A stretch of DNA of 64,000 nucleotides from Phylloscopus collybita. Its lineage: Eukaryota; Chordata; Aves; Passeriformes; Phylloscopidae. Below, in pieces: positions 12,301-21,180 of the stretch (position 1 is the stretch's first letter; each line of letters opens with the position of its first letter). The stretch spans positions 434,001 through 498,000 of the forward strand of contig JAJNNQ010000044.1 in NCBI GenBank assembly GCA_027886175.1, in the 5' to 3' direction. The notes below the pieces were generated by a model that was given only the letters and a program-made list of their open reading frames with translations, did not search any database and was not told the origin of the DNA. The translations under genes and the position numbers were made by a program.

Positions 12301-13570
12301 CCTCTCAGCATCCCAGCCAGCTGGGGCCTGAACATGACAGGTCAAAGCCCATGGTCCAGGTGTCACTGGCTGAGGGGAATCACTAGGTCCTGGCAGGACT
12401 GCAGCACTCAGCATCCTCAGCCACCAACAGCAAGTGCCGACTGCTCAGAAACTTGCAGCTCTGCCTTGCACTACAGACAGCCCCCTCCAGAAGTGGCACT
12501 TACTGTCCTGGAAAGGTCTGGCTGCGGTGTGACCACAGCTGGAGGATTGTGGTCATTTGGCTCCTCTATGGCCTCTTCTGCAGGAGCAGAGGGAGCCAGA
12601 GGAGAGTCTGCTCTTGGTTCTGTGCTCTGTGGACAGACAGGAGCGTGAGGCACAGGCCATCACCTATCATTTATAACCTTATTTCTATTCAGCTCTACAA
12701 CCATCTCTACTAAGGCACAAATCATCAACTTTGACAGCAATGGGATTCTAAGTCACTCAGAGTCAATTCAAATGGGCTGATTCAAGTGTACTGCTGATTG
12801 CTCTGAAGTAGATATTCCCCCTGGCTACTATGAGGAGGCAATGTTGTCTCTGCAAAGCTGGGCTTTTAGTTCTTTTCAAGCTCTGAAATGGAACATTAGG
12901 AAATAGCCAGTGATGCCTTTGCTCTTGCCAGTGCAGACATGGAAATGGATTTTCTTTCAGCCTGCTCAGCTGGCCCTCTACACTCCACTGCCACAGGCCG
13001 AGCTCACAGCTTGCTTCAGAACTCTTAAACAGCAGGAACATCAAATGTTCCTTTCTCACTCACCTCAGGATCGGCACCTCTGAACACACGGGTCAGGTGA
13101 CCTGCAGTGGGCAAGGGAAAAGGAACCAGATTCCTTGAGAAAACTGCAGAGAAGCCTAGCAGAGCTTAGAAGAGCTCCCAAGAAGGTCTCCCAGTCTACA
13201 TTTTCCAAGTTGTGCTGCTTGACCCAGCAAAGGGATGAAATGACAGACTCTGCTGCCACAGACTCTCCCATGGAGGGAACACAACTCCTGCAGGTTCCCT
13301 TGCAAATGCTGCCCGCAGAGCCCTGGCTACGGACACCCCCTTTTTAGCTGACCGTGTTGACACGTGTTGGAGCTTTACCCAAGTGCCATCCAAATGGTCT
13401 TTCTGTTTCCAAATCAACTCAGTCACTAAGAAAGAGGAGGAAGACATACAAAAGCCAGGCTTGGTTCCACCCAGGGAAAAGCTCTACTTACGTGTCAGGT
13501 GAGTCAGGAAATAGCCAGAATAAGCAACACCATAAACAGAGCAAACTGCAGCAGCGAGTGGCCCAATCAT
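3216..13570 (-). CDS. PAK3-like serine/threonine kinase, copy 1 (15 coding exons)
   Basis: Predicted p21-activated-kinase-like protein of 604 residues. Exons in transcript order: 13570-13492, 13101-13064, 12626-12504, 11850-11755, 11694-11476, 11049-10882, 10538-10364, 9067-9004, 8442-8394, 7594-7482, 6815-6698, 6020-5921, 5468-5272, 3916-3779, 3353-3216. All introns are GT-AG on the minus strand, phases match at each junction, and the frame stays open to TAG at 3216-3218. The kinase domain (about 312-567) has the glycine loop (319-326), K341, E357, HRD 429-431, K433, N436, DFG 449-451 and APE 474-476, so activity is plausible. The first six exons carry a hydrophobic start, an acidic/proline PAK linker remnant and a coiled coil. 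No CRIB p21-binding motif is visible. The first exon and the sixth (11049-10882) are the least certain. Introns hold nothing recognised except a 43-bp tandem duplication. Confidence 0.85.
3779..3916 (-). CDS. PAK-like copy 1, exon 14: C-lobe
   Basis: Encodes [16 protein letters not shown] and on to RWSAQELLQ, matching the PAK C-lobe and keeping the subdomain XI arginine. Phase 0 at both ends; 46 codons. Confidence 0.93.
5272..5468 (-). CDS. PAK-like copy 1, exon 13: DFG, activation loop, APE
   Basis: Encodes ADFGLSAQ, the activation loop [15 protein letters not shown], and the conserved VDIWSFGI. S465 occupies the place of the PAK activation-loop threonine and could be phosphorylated. The P+1-loop threonine (GT in most Ser/Thr kinases) is Ala469 here. 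Acceptor ctccccag, donor gtaagg. Confidence 0.94.
5921..6020 (-). CDS. PAK-like copy 1, exon 12: catalytic loop
   Basis: Encodes [20 protein letters not shown] and on to GSVKL. HRD (429-431), catalytic-loop K433 and metal-binding N436 are all present. Position 435 is Leu where PAKs have Asp. Acceptor ctctcag, donor gtcagt. Confidence 0.94.
6698..6815 (-). CDS. PAK-like copy 1, exon 11: hinge
   Basis: Encodes [19 protein letters not shown] and on to IASVSRE. The Met gatekeeper (M386) and the MEY hinge are as in PAKs. Acceptor ctttcag, donor gtgagg. Confidence 0.93.
7482..7594 (-). CDS. PAK-like copy 1, exon 10: VAIK lysine and alpha-C helix
   Basis: Begins VAIKK, with K341 in the ATP-anchoring position, and contains the alpha-C glutamate E357 within [10 protein letters not shown]. 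It ends NYLDS across the splice, as in PAK1-3. Acceptor tttcag, donor gtgagt. Confidence 0.93.
7771..7853. repeat. 43-bp tandem duplication in a kinase intron
   Basis: Two imperfect direct copies starting gggccagttacaggaca at 7771 and 7814, each followed by a TTAACAA element. They lie in the intron between exons 9 and 10 and recur in units 2 and 3. Confidence 0.8.
8394..8442 (-). CDS. PAK-like copy 1, exon 9: glycine loop
   Basis: A 49-bp exon (tttctag acceptor, gtaaat donor) completing the glycine loop and encoding [11 protein letters not shown]. This matches the PAK beta-2/beta-3 turn and ends in phase 0 directly before VAIKK. Confidence 0.88.
9004..9067 (-). CDS. PAK-like copy 1, exon 8: start of the kinase domain
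   Basis: Encodes the lead-in [16 protein letters not shown], which corresponds to the beta-1 strand and first glycines of a PAK kinase domain. The gtgagt donor interrupts the second glycine codon of the loop, and the next exon completes GSGGFGDV, the ATP-binding GxGxxGxV motif. Confidence 0.85.
10364..10538 (-). CDS. PAK-like copy 1, exon 7: Ala/Gln-rich linker
   Basis: Fifty-eight codons plus one base, flanked by a tgtctcag acceptor and a gtacgt donor. It includes a run of seven alanines and a run of four glutamines, then an acidic EDDCLELL end. The extra base joins the next exon to form Arg. No family homology was recognised, but phase and splice sites fit. Confidence 0.7.
10882..11049 (-). 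CDS. PAK-like copy 1, exon 6 (tentative linker exon)
   Basis: A 168-bp open segment between a gacttgag acceptor and a gtagaa donor, phase 0 at both ends, which fits both neighbouring exons. It encodes a Gln/Glu-rich linker ending in [13 protein letters not shown]. The donor is weak and the acceptor lacks C before AG. Units 2 and 3 keep the same boundaries. Downstream of this donor, unit 1 has a 5-bp insertion relative to units 2 and 3. Confidence 0.5.
11476..11694 (-). CDS. PAK-like copy 1, exon 5: coiled coil with internal duplication
   Basis: Seventy-three codons between a ttctttcag acceptor and a gtgagt donor, phase 0 at both ends. The sequence is Glu/Lys/Gln/Leu-rich with heptad-like spacing of Leu, Ile and Met and no proline in the first 60 residues, as expected of a coiled coil. 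Two consecutive 22-residue blocks both begin NLGEKLQ and share the pattern EL.K..A.IKA, so the exon grew by a 66-bp tandem duplication. Known PAK linkers have no comparable segment, so it may be a dimerisation module gained by this family. Confidence 0.75.
11755..11850 (-). CDS. PAK-like copy 1, exon 4 (possible alternative start)
   Basis: Thirty-two codons in phase 0 at both ends. Codon 3 is an ATG (11842-11844) with A at -3 and G at +4, a strong vertebrate context. If transcription began downstream of exon 1, this would give a 522-residue protein. The encoded sequence is polar ([14 protein letters not shown], then Gln-rich) with no recognised domain. Confidence 0.7.
12504..12626 (-). CDS. 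PAK-like copy 1, exon 3: acidic/proline PAK linker
   Basis: Forty-one codons flanked by an acag acceptor and a gtaagt donor. The order Pro-Leu-Ala-Pro, acidic run (EEAIEEPND), then [11 protein letters not shown] matches the acidic stretch and the following proline-rich segment found between the CRIB and kinase domains of group I PAKs. This exon ties the N-terminal exons to the PAK family independently of the kinase domain. Confidence 0.75.
13064..13101 (-). CDS. PAK-like copy 1, exon 2 (38 bp)
   Basis: A short exon between a ctgcag acceptor and a gtgagt donor, encoding a basic stretch [12 protein letters not shown]. It ends in phase 0 in front of the PAK-linker exon. Of its three frames, only the one reached from exon 1 avoids a stop, which supports the exon 1 splice. 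Confidence 0.6.
13492..13570 (-). CDS. PAK-like copy 1, exon 1: hydrophobic N-terminus
   Basis: ATG at 13568-13570 has A at -3. It is followed by 26 codons plus one base and a gtaagt donor. Residues 2-24 are rich in Ala, Val, Gly, Tyr, Leu and Phe with no charged residue, so they could form a signal anchor or membrane segment; a conventional PAK has no such segment. The phase (one base left over) joins the next exon in frame to give Arg. The exon could extend upstream or be non-coding, since an ATG in exon 4 also has a strong context. Confidence 0.55.
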
Positions 13571-13632
13571 TGTGGCAACTGCTGTGCAAGTTTGCAGACT
13601 ACACTCTATCTCTATTCTCTAGCACTCTGCTC

Positions 13633-13801
13633 TAACACTATGCTCTAACACTATGCTCTAACACTATGCTCTAACACTCTGCTCTAACACTATGGTCTAA
13701 CACTATGGTCTAACACTATGCTCTAACACTATGGTCTAACACTATTTTCTAACACTATGGTCTAACACTATTCTCGAACACTATGGTCTAACACTATGCT
13801 C
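13633..13801. repeat. 13-bp minisatellite, unit 1 (13 monomers)
   Basis: Direct repeats of taacactatgctc with variants at the last five positions (ggtc, ttctc, ttttc). The array starts 63 bases upstream of the predicted kinase start codon, so it would lie in the 5' UTR or core promoter. Confidence 0.97.
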
Positions 13802-13929
13802 TAAGAAAAAGCAAGATTTCTGTCAGCGTGCAGCTGCCCACTGACAAAATCCTCAAGCAGGAGGGTGAGCTCCTGCCCTGAGCAATCCCGAGAGCTGCTC
13901 TGCCACCACTGAGGCCGGGCGTGCACCAA

Positions 13930-13983
13930 GGCAACCTTGTGATGTCAGCACAAGGACGTGGCAACTGTGCCCTGACATCACAA
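13930..13983 (-). promoter_or_regulatory. Promoter-like inverted repeat upstream of PAK-like copy 1
   Basis: A perfect 12-bp inverted repeat, TTGTGATGTCAG at 13937-13948 and its complement at 13972-13983. Each arm holds a CRE/ATF-like TGATGTCA core. Two GGCAAC elements (13930-13935, 13960-13965), which resemble RFX half sites, lie alongside. It sits about 360-415 bp upstream of the predicted start codon. The same element is at 36615-36661 and 63086-63132. Function is inferred from motif content only. Confidence 0.45.
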
Positions 13984-14099
13984 AGGAAACGTTCTGCCCT
14001 GCTCTGTGAGTTCATGCAGATGGATAGACTGATGTTTGTGTAGGCCTAGGCTGCATTTTGACCTCTGTCCCCCCTGGGCTGCCTTTTTCACCCCTTGTT

Positions 14100-15090
14100 T
14101 TTCCCCCTGTGCCCCTGTGTCCCCTGTCCCTGTGCTGGGTCCGAGCTGGCGGCCGGGCCGGGCGGAGCAGCAGTTCCAGCCCCGGGTGTCCCAGGAGCAC
14201 TGGGAGCTGCTGGTGGCCCCAGGCCCTGTCCCCTGAGGAGCTGCTGAAGGACCCTGGGACAGAGGGGGCTGAGGGGGCTGAGGAGGCGCTGACGCTGCAG
14301 GGACGGTGACCTTGAGGTGCTGGGGGCACTGAGGGCTGTGGGGGAGCAGAGGGTGAGGGTGGCACTGAGGTGACAAGGCAGTGGCACGGGCTGAGGGGGT
14401 GGTGGGTCTAAGGGGACGGGATGGGTTGGAAGGGATTGAGTGGGCTGAGAGGTCTGTGAGGGGCTGAAGAAACTGAAAAGGGCTGGGGCTTTGCCGAGGG
14501 GACTCTGGGGCTGAGGGGATGGAGGGGGCCAGCAGGGAGCAGAGAGGGCTCCGGGAGTGCAGCTCTGCCAGGCCTTGGAAGCAATTCCAGAGCCTCCACT
14601 TTTGCCACAGCTGCCCTGCAGACCCTGAGGAGAGATGGAGACTGACAGGAGGCAGCAAGGAGAAGCTGAAGGCCACCAGCTCCAGCAGTGAGCAGGGAGC
14701 TGCTGCTGCCGCTGCCAGGCGAGAGGCCGGGTGAGGCCGCAGGGCCGGTGAGGCAGGGTGGGGGTGAGGGTGGCGTGGGCTTTGGCCGTGGGCAGTGCCC
14801 GGCTGGGCAGGAGCGGGCCCTGCCCGTGCTGGGGCTGCTCAGCGCAGCTGCCCCGGCCGGCACAGGGGCTGTCCTTGGGCAAGGCAGCTGTGCCGGCAGG
14901 GCCCGGCAGCTGTGCCGGCCGTGCCGGGCTGCCGGCGCCTGCGGGACAGTCCCGCCGCCGCTGCGCTCACCACAGCCCGGCCCGCTCGGCCTGCTTGTTC
15001 TTTCTAAGCCTCCTGGGGAGGCGCTGAGATTTGCCCTGCCCTGACTCAAGGGCAGCTGCTGCCAGGGGAAACGTCCCGCTCCTGACTCAG
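14100..15090. other. GC-rich block upstream of PAK-like copy 1
   Basis: Strongly GC-rich, with G/C strand-asymmetric runs at 14250-14530 and CpG-bearing sequence at 14700-14960. Two TGACTCA (AP-1) sites are at 15042-15048 and 15083-15089. Long frames are open on both strands, as expected of GC-rich DNA, and none resembles a known protein. It may belong to the kinase promoter region or be a CpG island of its own. Equivalents are 36778-37768 and 63249 to the window end. Confidence 0.5.
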
Positions 15091-15654
15091 TGTTCCCTTG
15101 GCTTCCCACATGGCCCATCCGCTGTCCCTGTCCAGGAGAGCTGCTCTGCATGGCAGGAAGAGAGCCAGGGGGAGCCTGGCAACTTGGGCAGCTGCAAGCC
15201 CTGCTGATGGAGTTGTACTTCGAGATGGTTACAGCTGGACTCAGAGAGTTAGAACTTGGTGCTTATTTCCCTCTGTAGACTGGGATTTGTACAGGTATAG
15301 ATGGATGGATCTTGTTCTACGGATGCATGTCTATTGATGCATTTCCAGCTGTATTTATATTGACATGCTTGTTCAATTGTATAGCTGTATAGTTGTATTG
15401 ATGGGGGTTGTAAAGATTCTTACATTGGTACATTGATATTTGTGTATTTAGAGATAGGTTTGTGATGTATTTCTAGATGTCCTGCTTTATGTCATATGAA
15501 ATATGGATTATATATTTACATCTGTCTATTGTATGGTTATGTATTTACAAAGATTGAAATATGCCTTGAGCTGTATGGTTCTAGAATTGTATTTCTTTAG
15601 TACCTGGTCTGGGATTCTTTAGAGAGGGATACTGATATTTTTGTCTTTGTATAT
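15091..15654. other. AT-rich intergenic stretch, unit 1
   Basis: From about 15290 the sequence becomes T- and A-rich with many short tgta/gtat motifs. No gene or repeat family recognised. The counterpart is 37769-38331. Confidence 0.4.
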
Positions 15655-15659
15655 GGGCT

Positions 15660-16380
15660 TGTCTTGGTTTGGAAAGACAGGGATTTGACAGGGAAAACTG
15701 GAGTTTCCCTTAGAATGGGGAATGTAAACGGCTCACCCCCCGCCAAATTGTAATTTTACAATTAAGGGCTTTTAGGCAAAGATTTGGGAATAGGAATAAC
15801 AGTTTTTTACTAGGAATACTAACAATACAAATGTAGTAGAAAAAACCCCAACAAAACACTCAACTACACCAGCAAACAAACAACAGTTTTGGAAAACTTT
15901 GACAGAGTCAGAGCTACAACTTGATACCCTGTTGGTCAGGGTGTTGGAAGCAGTCCAAAAGTGAGTCTCCTTGGAGTGGCAGATGTAGTTCTGGTGGAGT
16001 AGAGATGATCTTGTAGAACAAGGGTCCAGTGGTGGTGAGAAGGGGTCCAGTGGTGGTGAGAAGGGATCTACTCTTCCTCCCAGAAATCGGGTGAGGCTGG
16101 ATACCTTGTGTGTTCCTGTGGCTCAGTTTTATCTAGGTAGGAATGGTTGGCTCCCCGCACTGGGTGAACTATCTCACACTAGGATGATGTAATGTGGATA
16201 GTCTATTTTGGGGATGTGTTAATGGTCTATTAGCAGAAACAATGCTCTACCGAGTTTTGACAATTGGCCTATTATCAGAAGGCATCTACCCACCTCCCCT
16301 CAGAGTAAAGAAGAACAATTCTCTAACTGCTTCCAGCAAATGAAATAGAATACACATCTTTGGTTCTATAACCTCCGGCA
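15660..16380. mobile_element. Solo LTR, ERVL-type songbird family, unit 1
   Basis: A 721-bp element starting TGTCTTGGTTTGGAAAGACA and ending CA, flanked by the perfect 5-bp duplication GGGCT (15655-15659 and 16381-16385). The start motif and body resemble abundant songbird ERVL-like LTRs known to me from other passerine genomes. No internal retroviral sequence is attached, so it is a solo LTR. It holds a 21-bp tandem duplication (gggtccagtggtggtgagaag) near 16023-16064. Confidence 0.85.
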
Positions 16381-16385
16381 GGGCT

Positions 16386-18500
16386 GTACCATTGTAATGA
16401 ATGAAACTGTTAAACTTCAATTCATATTTGTGTATAGTGAGTGTTTGTAGAGGGTTGCAAGAAATTAATTTTTTAACAAGTTTATATTTGTATATATTTA
16501 CATAGCACAATTGAAACAATAAACTAGTTTTATAAGCTTTAATTGGTATTCGTATGTTTCTTTACTGGCAGCGTGGGTGTAGCCATTTAAAATAAATTTC
16601 ATCTTTAAACCTAAGTAGATTTTGGTGTATTTGTCCATTAGTTTGGCAGATGTAACAATCTGCAATCAATTCAGTATTTCCACTACAAGAAGTGTAGATT
16701 TGTGCTCTCGGGAGCAATGAGCAGATGTAAATGTGATGATGGGGAGGATTTGTCCATGACATTCTCCATCCATGCCCAGCACATCATCCACTTGCACTCC
16801 GGCTGGGCAAGGAAGGCGCAGATTTGGGATGGCAGCAGAGCCACCCGTTGGCTGGGAACTCACTGGCAAGGCCTGCTGAGAAACCTCCGGGACTCCACGG
16901 AGTGTACAACTCCAAGCAGAGCCCCCGAGGGAGGACAAATCCACCCCCCATGGCACAGGCAGCTCTTTAGGAAGCGCTCCAAGTGTCGCTCTGAAGGTCA
17001 TCCTGGAGCCCAGAAGCCACCAGGGATCCTGAGCCAGCTCCGCTGCCTTTGGCAGCACTTTGGCAAAGCAGCTGCAGCCAGGGGGAGGCAACAAGGACTG
17101 CAACTGCTGCAGGCTGGGGATGAAGGAAGGGCCATGGACACTTGTGCTGAGACCCTCCAGAATCCAGAAGGATGGTGGAGATCTGGGAAGCAACAAGTTC
17201 TCACAGCCACTCCAAGAAATGAAGCCCTTGGTGTGAAGTTCCCTGGAGGAACTCCCAGGGGAGTTGCTTCCAGGATCAACAGCAGCAGAAGCCAGCAGGA
17301 TCTGCTCCTTTTCCTGGCTCTGTGTGCAGGTCAGAGGCTGTGATGGCCCCTGCTGCCACAGAGCCCTTGCCCATGGAGGCTGCAGGGTAAAAGCAATCCC
17401 ATTGCAAAGAGCAGCTTTGCAGCTGAAGTCCACTGCCCTTGTGTTCCAGGCTTGAACAGCTCTCCTGCCAATGCACAGCAGGAAACCAGGGCTTTGGGAG
17501 GCAGAGCCTTTCGAGGGAAAGAGAGATCAGGCACTCAGAGGCCTGAAACTCCTTCAGCTGTCTTCTTCTGAAAAATGAGAAACAAGCAAACTGGGCAGAG
17601 AGAGGCACATGCAGATCTTGGAACAAACATGGTGTCTAACAAGTGCTGTGGGAGAAGAAAAATAGGGAGCAACCTTGCCTTGTTTTCCATGGCCTGCGTC
17701 TTCTGCAGAGGAGACAATGGGATGGACAGGAGGGGAGGGATAACTGTGATAACCCCGTCTGCCTTGCTGGGTACTGACAGACTCTGTAGCAAGTCAGCAT
17801 TGTAGGTAATGCCAGATCGTTATTTAGCATCATTACTTGCTGCTGCTTCATTGCAAAACCGCCTCAGCCTGGAGAAAATCAGCTGAATTTATTGTCAGTT
17901 GAAGTAGATGTGGTGAGAAACAGTGACACAGATGAAAACAGGTTTTCTAACCTCGTCACCCAGAGGGAATTTTGTGTTGCATTTTCTTCATTGTATGCAC
18001 AACGTTTTTGAGTTGTTCTGTATCCTTCAGGGAGGTATCCAGTGGTGACCAAAAAATAAAAGGGGGTCATGGCATTCATTCTCTTATAGCACATATTTGC
18101 ACTAAGCTTTAGCTTAAACTCAGTAAGGCAAGGGAGAGATTTTCTTTAGTCATGCAGTGTGGAATAAATGGTGTAGGAACAGCCACAATCCAAGCTGTAA
18201 GAACAGCGTGTTCTTGGTCCTAACAGGACATGGTGTACAAGAAAGCAGCACAATCCCAAAGATTCACCTCTTAGGCAAAACCAGAATGGTTCCTGGTGTA
18301 AAAGCAGCAGGTGACGGAAATAACAAATGTCCCCGGGCTGGGGCAGAAGCCTGGGAGTCCAAGGCTTGGAAAAAGAGAGCTGGCAAAGGCAGCCCAAGGT
18401 GCAGGCAGGCATTTGGCTGGAGGCAAGAGGGAGCTGGTGCTGCCAGCACGGGAAGGGACTGCAGGCAGAGGAGCTGGCCGGCGGCAGGGAGTTTCCACTC
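16386..18500. other. Unrecognised intergenic region with two long antiparallel frames, unit 1
   Basis: A 213-codon plus-strand frame (16702-17343) and a 255-codon minus-strand frame (16666-17433) overlap; both are also open in unit 2 (39379-40020 and 39343-40110). Neither resembles a known family, and open frames in near-identical copies are weak evidence. A 6-bp length difference lies near 17879, where unit 2 has the shorter form. No splice-supported gene could be assembled. Confidence 0.3.
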
Positions 18501-18589
18501 ACTCGCAGTTGCTCCCAGTAGCTTCCAACATGATTCCCTGCTCAGAGCCACTCCCAGTCGCCTCCAGCACGATTCCAGTCCCTTCCTGT

Positions 18590-18790
18590 AGATGGCAGAG
18601 AGGGGCGCTCGGCGCTGGGGGTCTGCCTGGCAACTGGTGAGTCACCAGAGAGGCGCACTCTGATTGGCTGAGAGGCGTCCGCGCCTCATCCATGGCCGGG
18701 ATGGACACGGGGAGGGGAACTGGGGGAGACTGGGATGGACTGGGATGGACTGGGGGAGACTGGGATGGACTGGGAGAGCCGTGGCCCTTC
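18590..18790 (+). promoter_or_regulatory. CpG/CCAAT-bearing promoter-like segment with 10-bp repeats, unit 1
   Basis: CpG-rich sequence with an ATTGG (inverted CCAAT) element near 18661-18665 is followed by an imperfect 10-11 bp repeat (gactgggatg) at about 18728-18775. The counterpart at 41261-41455 has a slightly different repeat pattern. No downstream gene was recognised, so the promoter role is a guess. Confidence 0.25.
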
Positions 18791-21180
18791 CGGGGGCTTG
18801 TCGCAAACCCTGGCGTCAGCCGTAGCATCTGCGATCTCTGCGCTCCTCGGCCCGGCGCCTTTGGCTCGGGAGCTGGGACAGGCATCGCCTCTCTCTTCAG
18901 AAGCCTCCAGGCCGGTGTCCTTTCAGGTCTTGTTCTGAGCTGTGTCGACAGCTGTGCTCTGCAACGATCCATTCTGGCGGATTAGGACTTGTCAGAAGGC
19001 AAAGACAGGGAGGTGATTCTGACCGTAGCACTCTCGGGCATCCGTCTTTGCGGTCCTTGGAATAAATCATCCTGCTGACATCTTCTTCCTGCAGGGTTCT
19101 CCGAGCCTGGTCAGCTCGCCTTTGGTCTTAGCTCGGTCACCTCATTCCGAGTTCCCTGGGTCCTCACGGTCATTCTTGTGGCCGAGAGTTTTCTGTCCCC
19201 GTTGTGTTCCCTCGTTTGTGGTCTCCTGTGTCACGGGTGTTGGTGTGTATTTGGCCCGGAGCTGCTCTGCCTTGCTGCTTAGTCTGGGTGTAGGGGTAAT
19301 AGGGCAAGTCCCGGGGGCTTGAAATTTGTGATGTGGAGCTCTAGATGGTATCTGTAGATTGACACGAGATGCCTGGAGGTGTCAAGTTATCCTGCAGCAC
19401 TCTGATTTTCATCTTAACTTTCTTTCAGATGCAGATGGATTCAATCTGTAGCAGAGTACCCCAATCCTGGGTGAGGGGGTTTCCCTGAGCAGGTCAGACA
19501 AGACAAGAATCAGATATTTCTCATTTTCTGGCGCTCCAGTGCAGGCCACCAACAGGAGTGGCTTCAAATGAGTGAGTCCCTTGCTAACTGCCCCTCCACC
19601 AAGGGAGCAGCTGCAGCCTCCTCTCCTCCGGGCTGGGCTGAGGGAGCAAACACTTGGGGCTGACACAATTTCACACTCAGGGTACTTGGGAAAATGTGTA
19701 GGTCTGTTCTGTTGTTTTCCATTTTTTTTTTTTGGTTGTTTTATTTGTGGTTGTTGTGGTTTTTTTGTTTGTTTGTTTGTTTTTTTCATTCTTTCTTTTG
19801 AGCTTTCTACAGGGTTTTAATCATCAGCTTGTTAAAAATAACTAGTAAGGACTGAAAGCATGAGGGGCTGGCAAGTTACAGGCTCCAAAGACAGCGTTTT
19901 TTTTTAATGGCTGTGAGATTATATCTTGATTTTGAGACTCTTTTGGCCATCTGTATTGTTAAAAGTCTATTGTTTTTAAGTAAGCTGCTTCAATAATGCA
20001 TTTATGGTAGAAATACTCTCTAATGTCAGAAGGTTAGAAAGCACTAACACCAACATGGTACCTCCTTAATTTTTAGCAGCAAAACTTGATCTTAACTAGA
20101 CTTAAAACTTCATTATTCTGCTGCTAATAAATTAGTAAACAAGTTCATCAGCTTTTGCTGCATTTCACTGATACTCAAGGTCATTAAAATTGTCTCTACT
20201 GTTCTAAAATAAAGACAGATTTTAGACCTCTCTCATTCTCCCCATACTAGAAACATGTGCATTGATTATTTTTAAGCTGCCTGGAGAAGGTGCCTGTGGA
20301 CATGGCAGCCAGGGAATGGTGCTGGGAAGGGCAGGATGGGAAGGAACTGCTCAGAAATCCAGAAGCAGCGGTGGACTGGGAGCTGATCCTGCCTCAGTCA
20401 CAGCCTTCTGGACGGTCTGTGTAATGATAATATTCCTATTTTCCTTCCTGAACACAGGGTCAGAGGAGAACAGAAGTCATTGCATTGATGGAAAGGGGAG
20501 CCCCAGGGAAAAACTGCTGCTCGTGTCCGCAGAGAGCAGAGGGAAGAGCCCGGGAGAAATCTTGGCTGGCTGAGGGGCACTTGTGTCCCCTGTGGAACAG
20601 ATCCCTGCGTCTGCTCAGACCTGCTGGTTTGCAGCACAGTTTGGACACCTTTTGCTGCCGCTTTGGTTCTTAAGAACTGGAAATCCGTGGATTTCTGGAG
20701 GGTTTCCATAGGTTCTCCTGTTTTCTAGGAGCTGCACAGTGAGGTAGGAATTTTGAGGAGGCCCTGGCCAAGCTGCCAGCGGCGAGGAACATGGAGCATC
20801 CGGGGGGCTTCTCCCACCGGAGTTTCTCCTGGAGTGTGCTGCGTGTACTGCTGGATGTTTAAGCTGGGATGGGGTGTTCTCCTGCAGGCCCAGCTCTAAC
20901 TGCTGCCTCTGAGCCCAGGCCTTGCTGTGCCCCAACACTATGAAGACTACAGAGAATTGAAATACAAACCAAAACTGCAGCAGGAAGCCCAGTGCAGTTT
21001 AGGTTGTTGTTCATGAGATTCTCCAAGCTGAGCACAGACACTGTGTTCAGCACAGGCACAGGCAGGGGCTTCTTGGAGCGCTGCTCTGGCTCCCATTCTT
21101 TGGAGCAGGGGATTGCAGGAAATAAAGAAGAGAAGCCCATCAACTACTGCAGAGGGACAGTCACTGGCAGGAACCAGTGG
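18791..21180. other. Unrecognised intergenic region, unit 1
   Basis: This region contains an AATAAA at 19061-19066, a T-rich run at 19720-19790 and a minus-strand open frame at 20859-21143 also open in unit 2 (43163-43447). Bases 19584-19951 are absent from unit 2. No gene or known transposon recognised. Confidence 0.3.

Noticed and set aside
13633..13801. CRISPR-like array
   Set aside because: The 13-bp repeats are contiguous with no spacers and the genome is vertebrate.
18560..18620. CTCF-like site near the CpG/CCAAT segment
   Set aside because: The GGCGCT end fits but the central positions of the motif do not.
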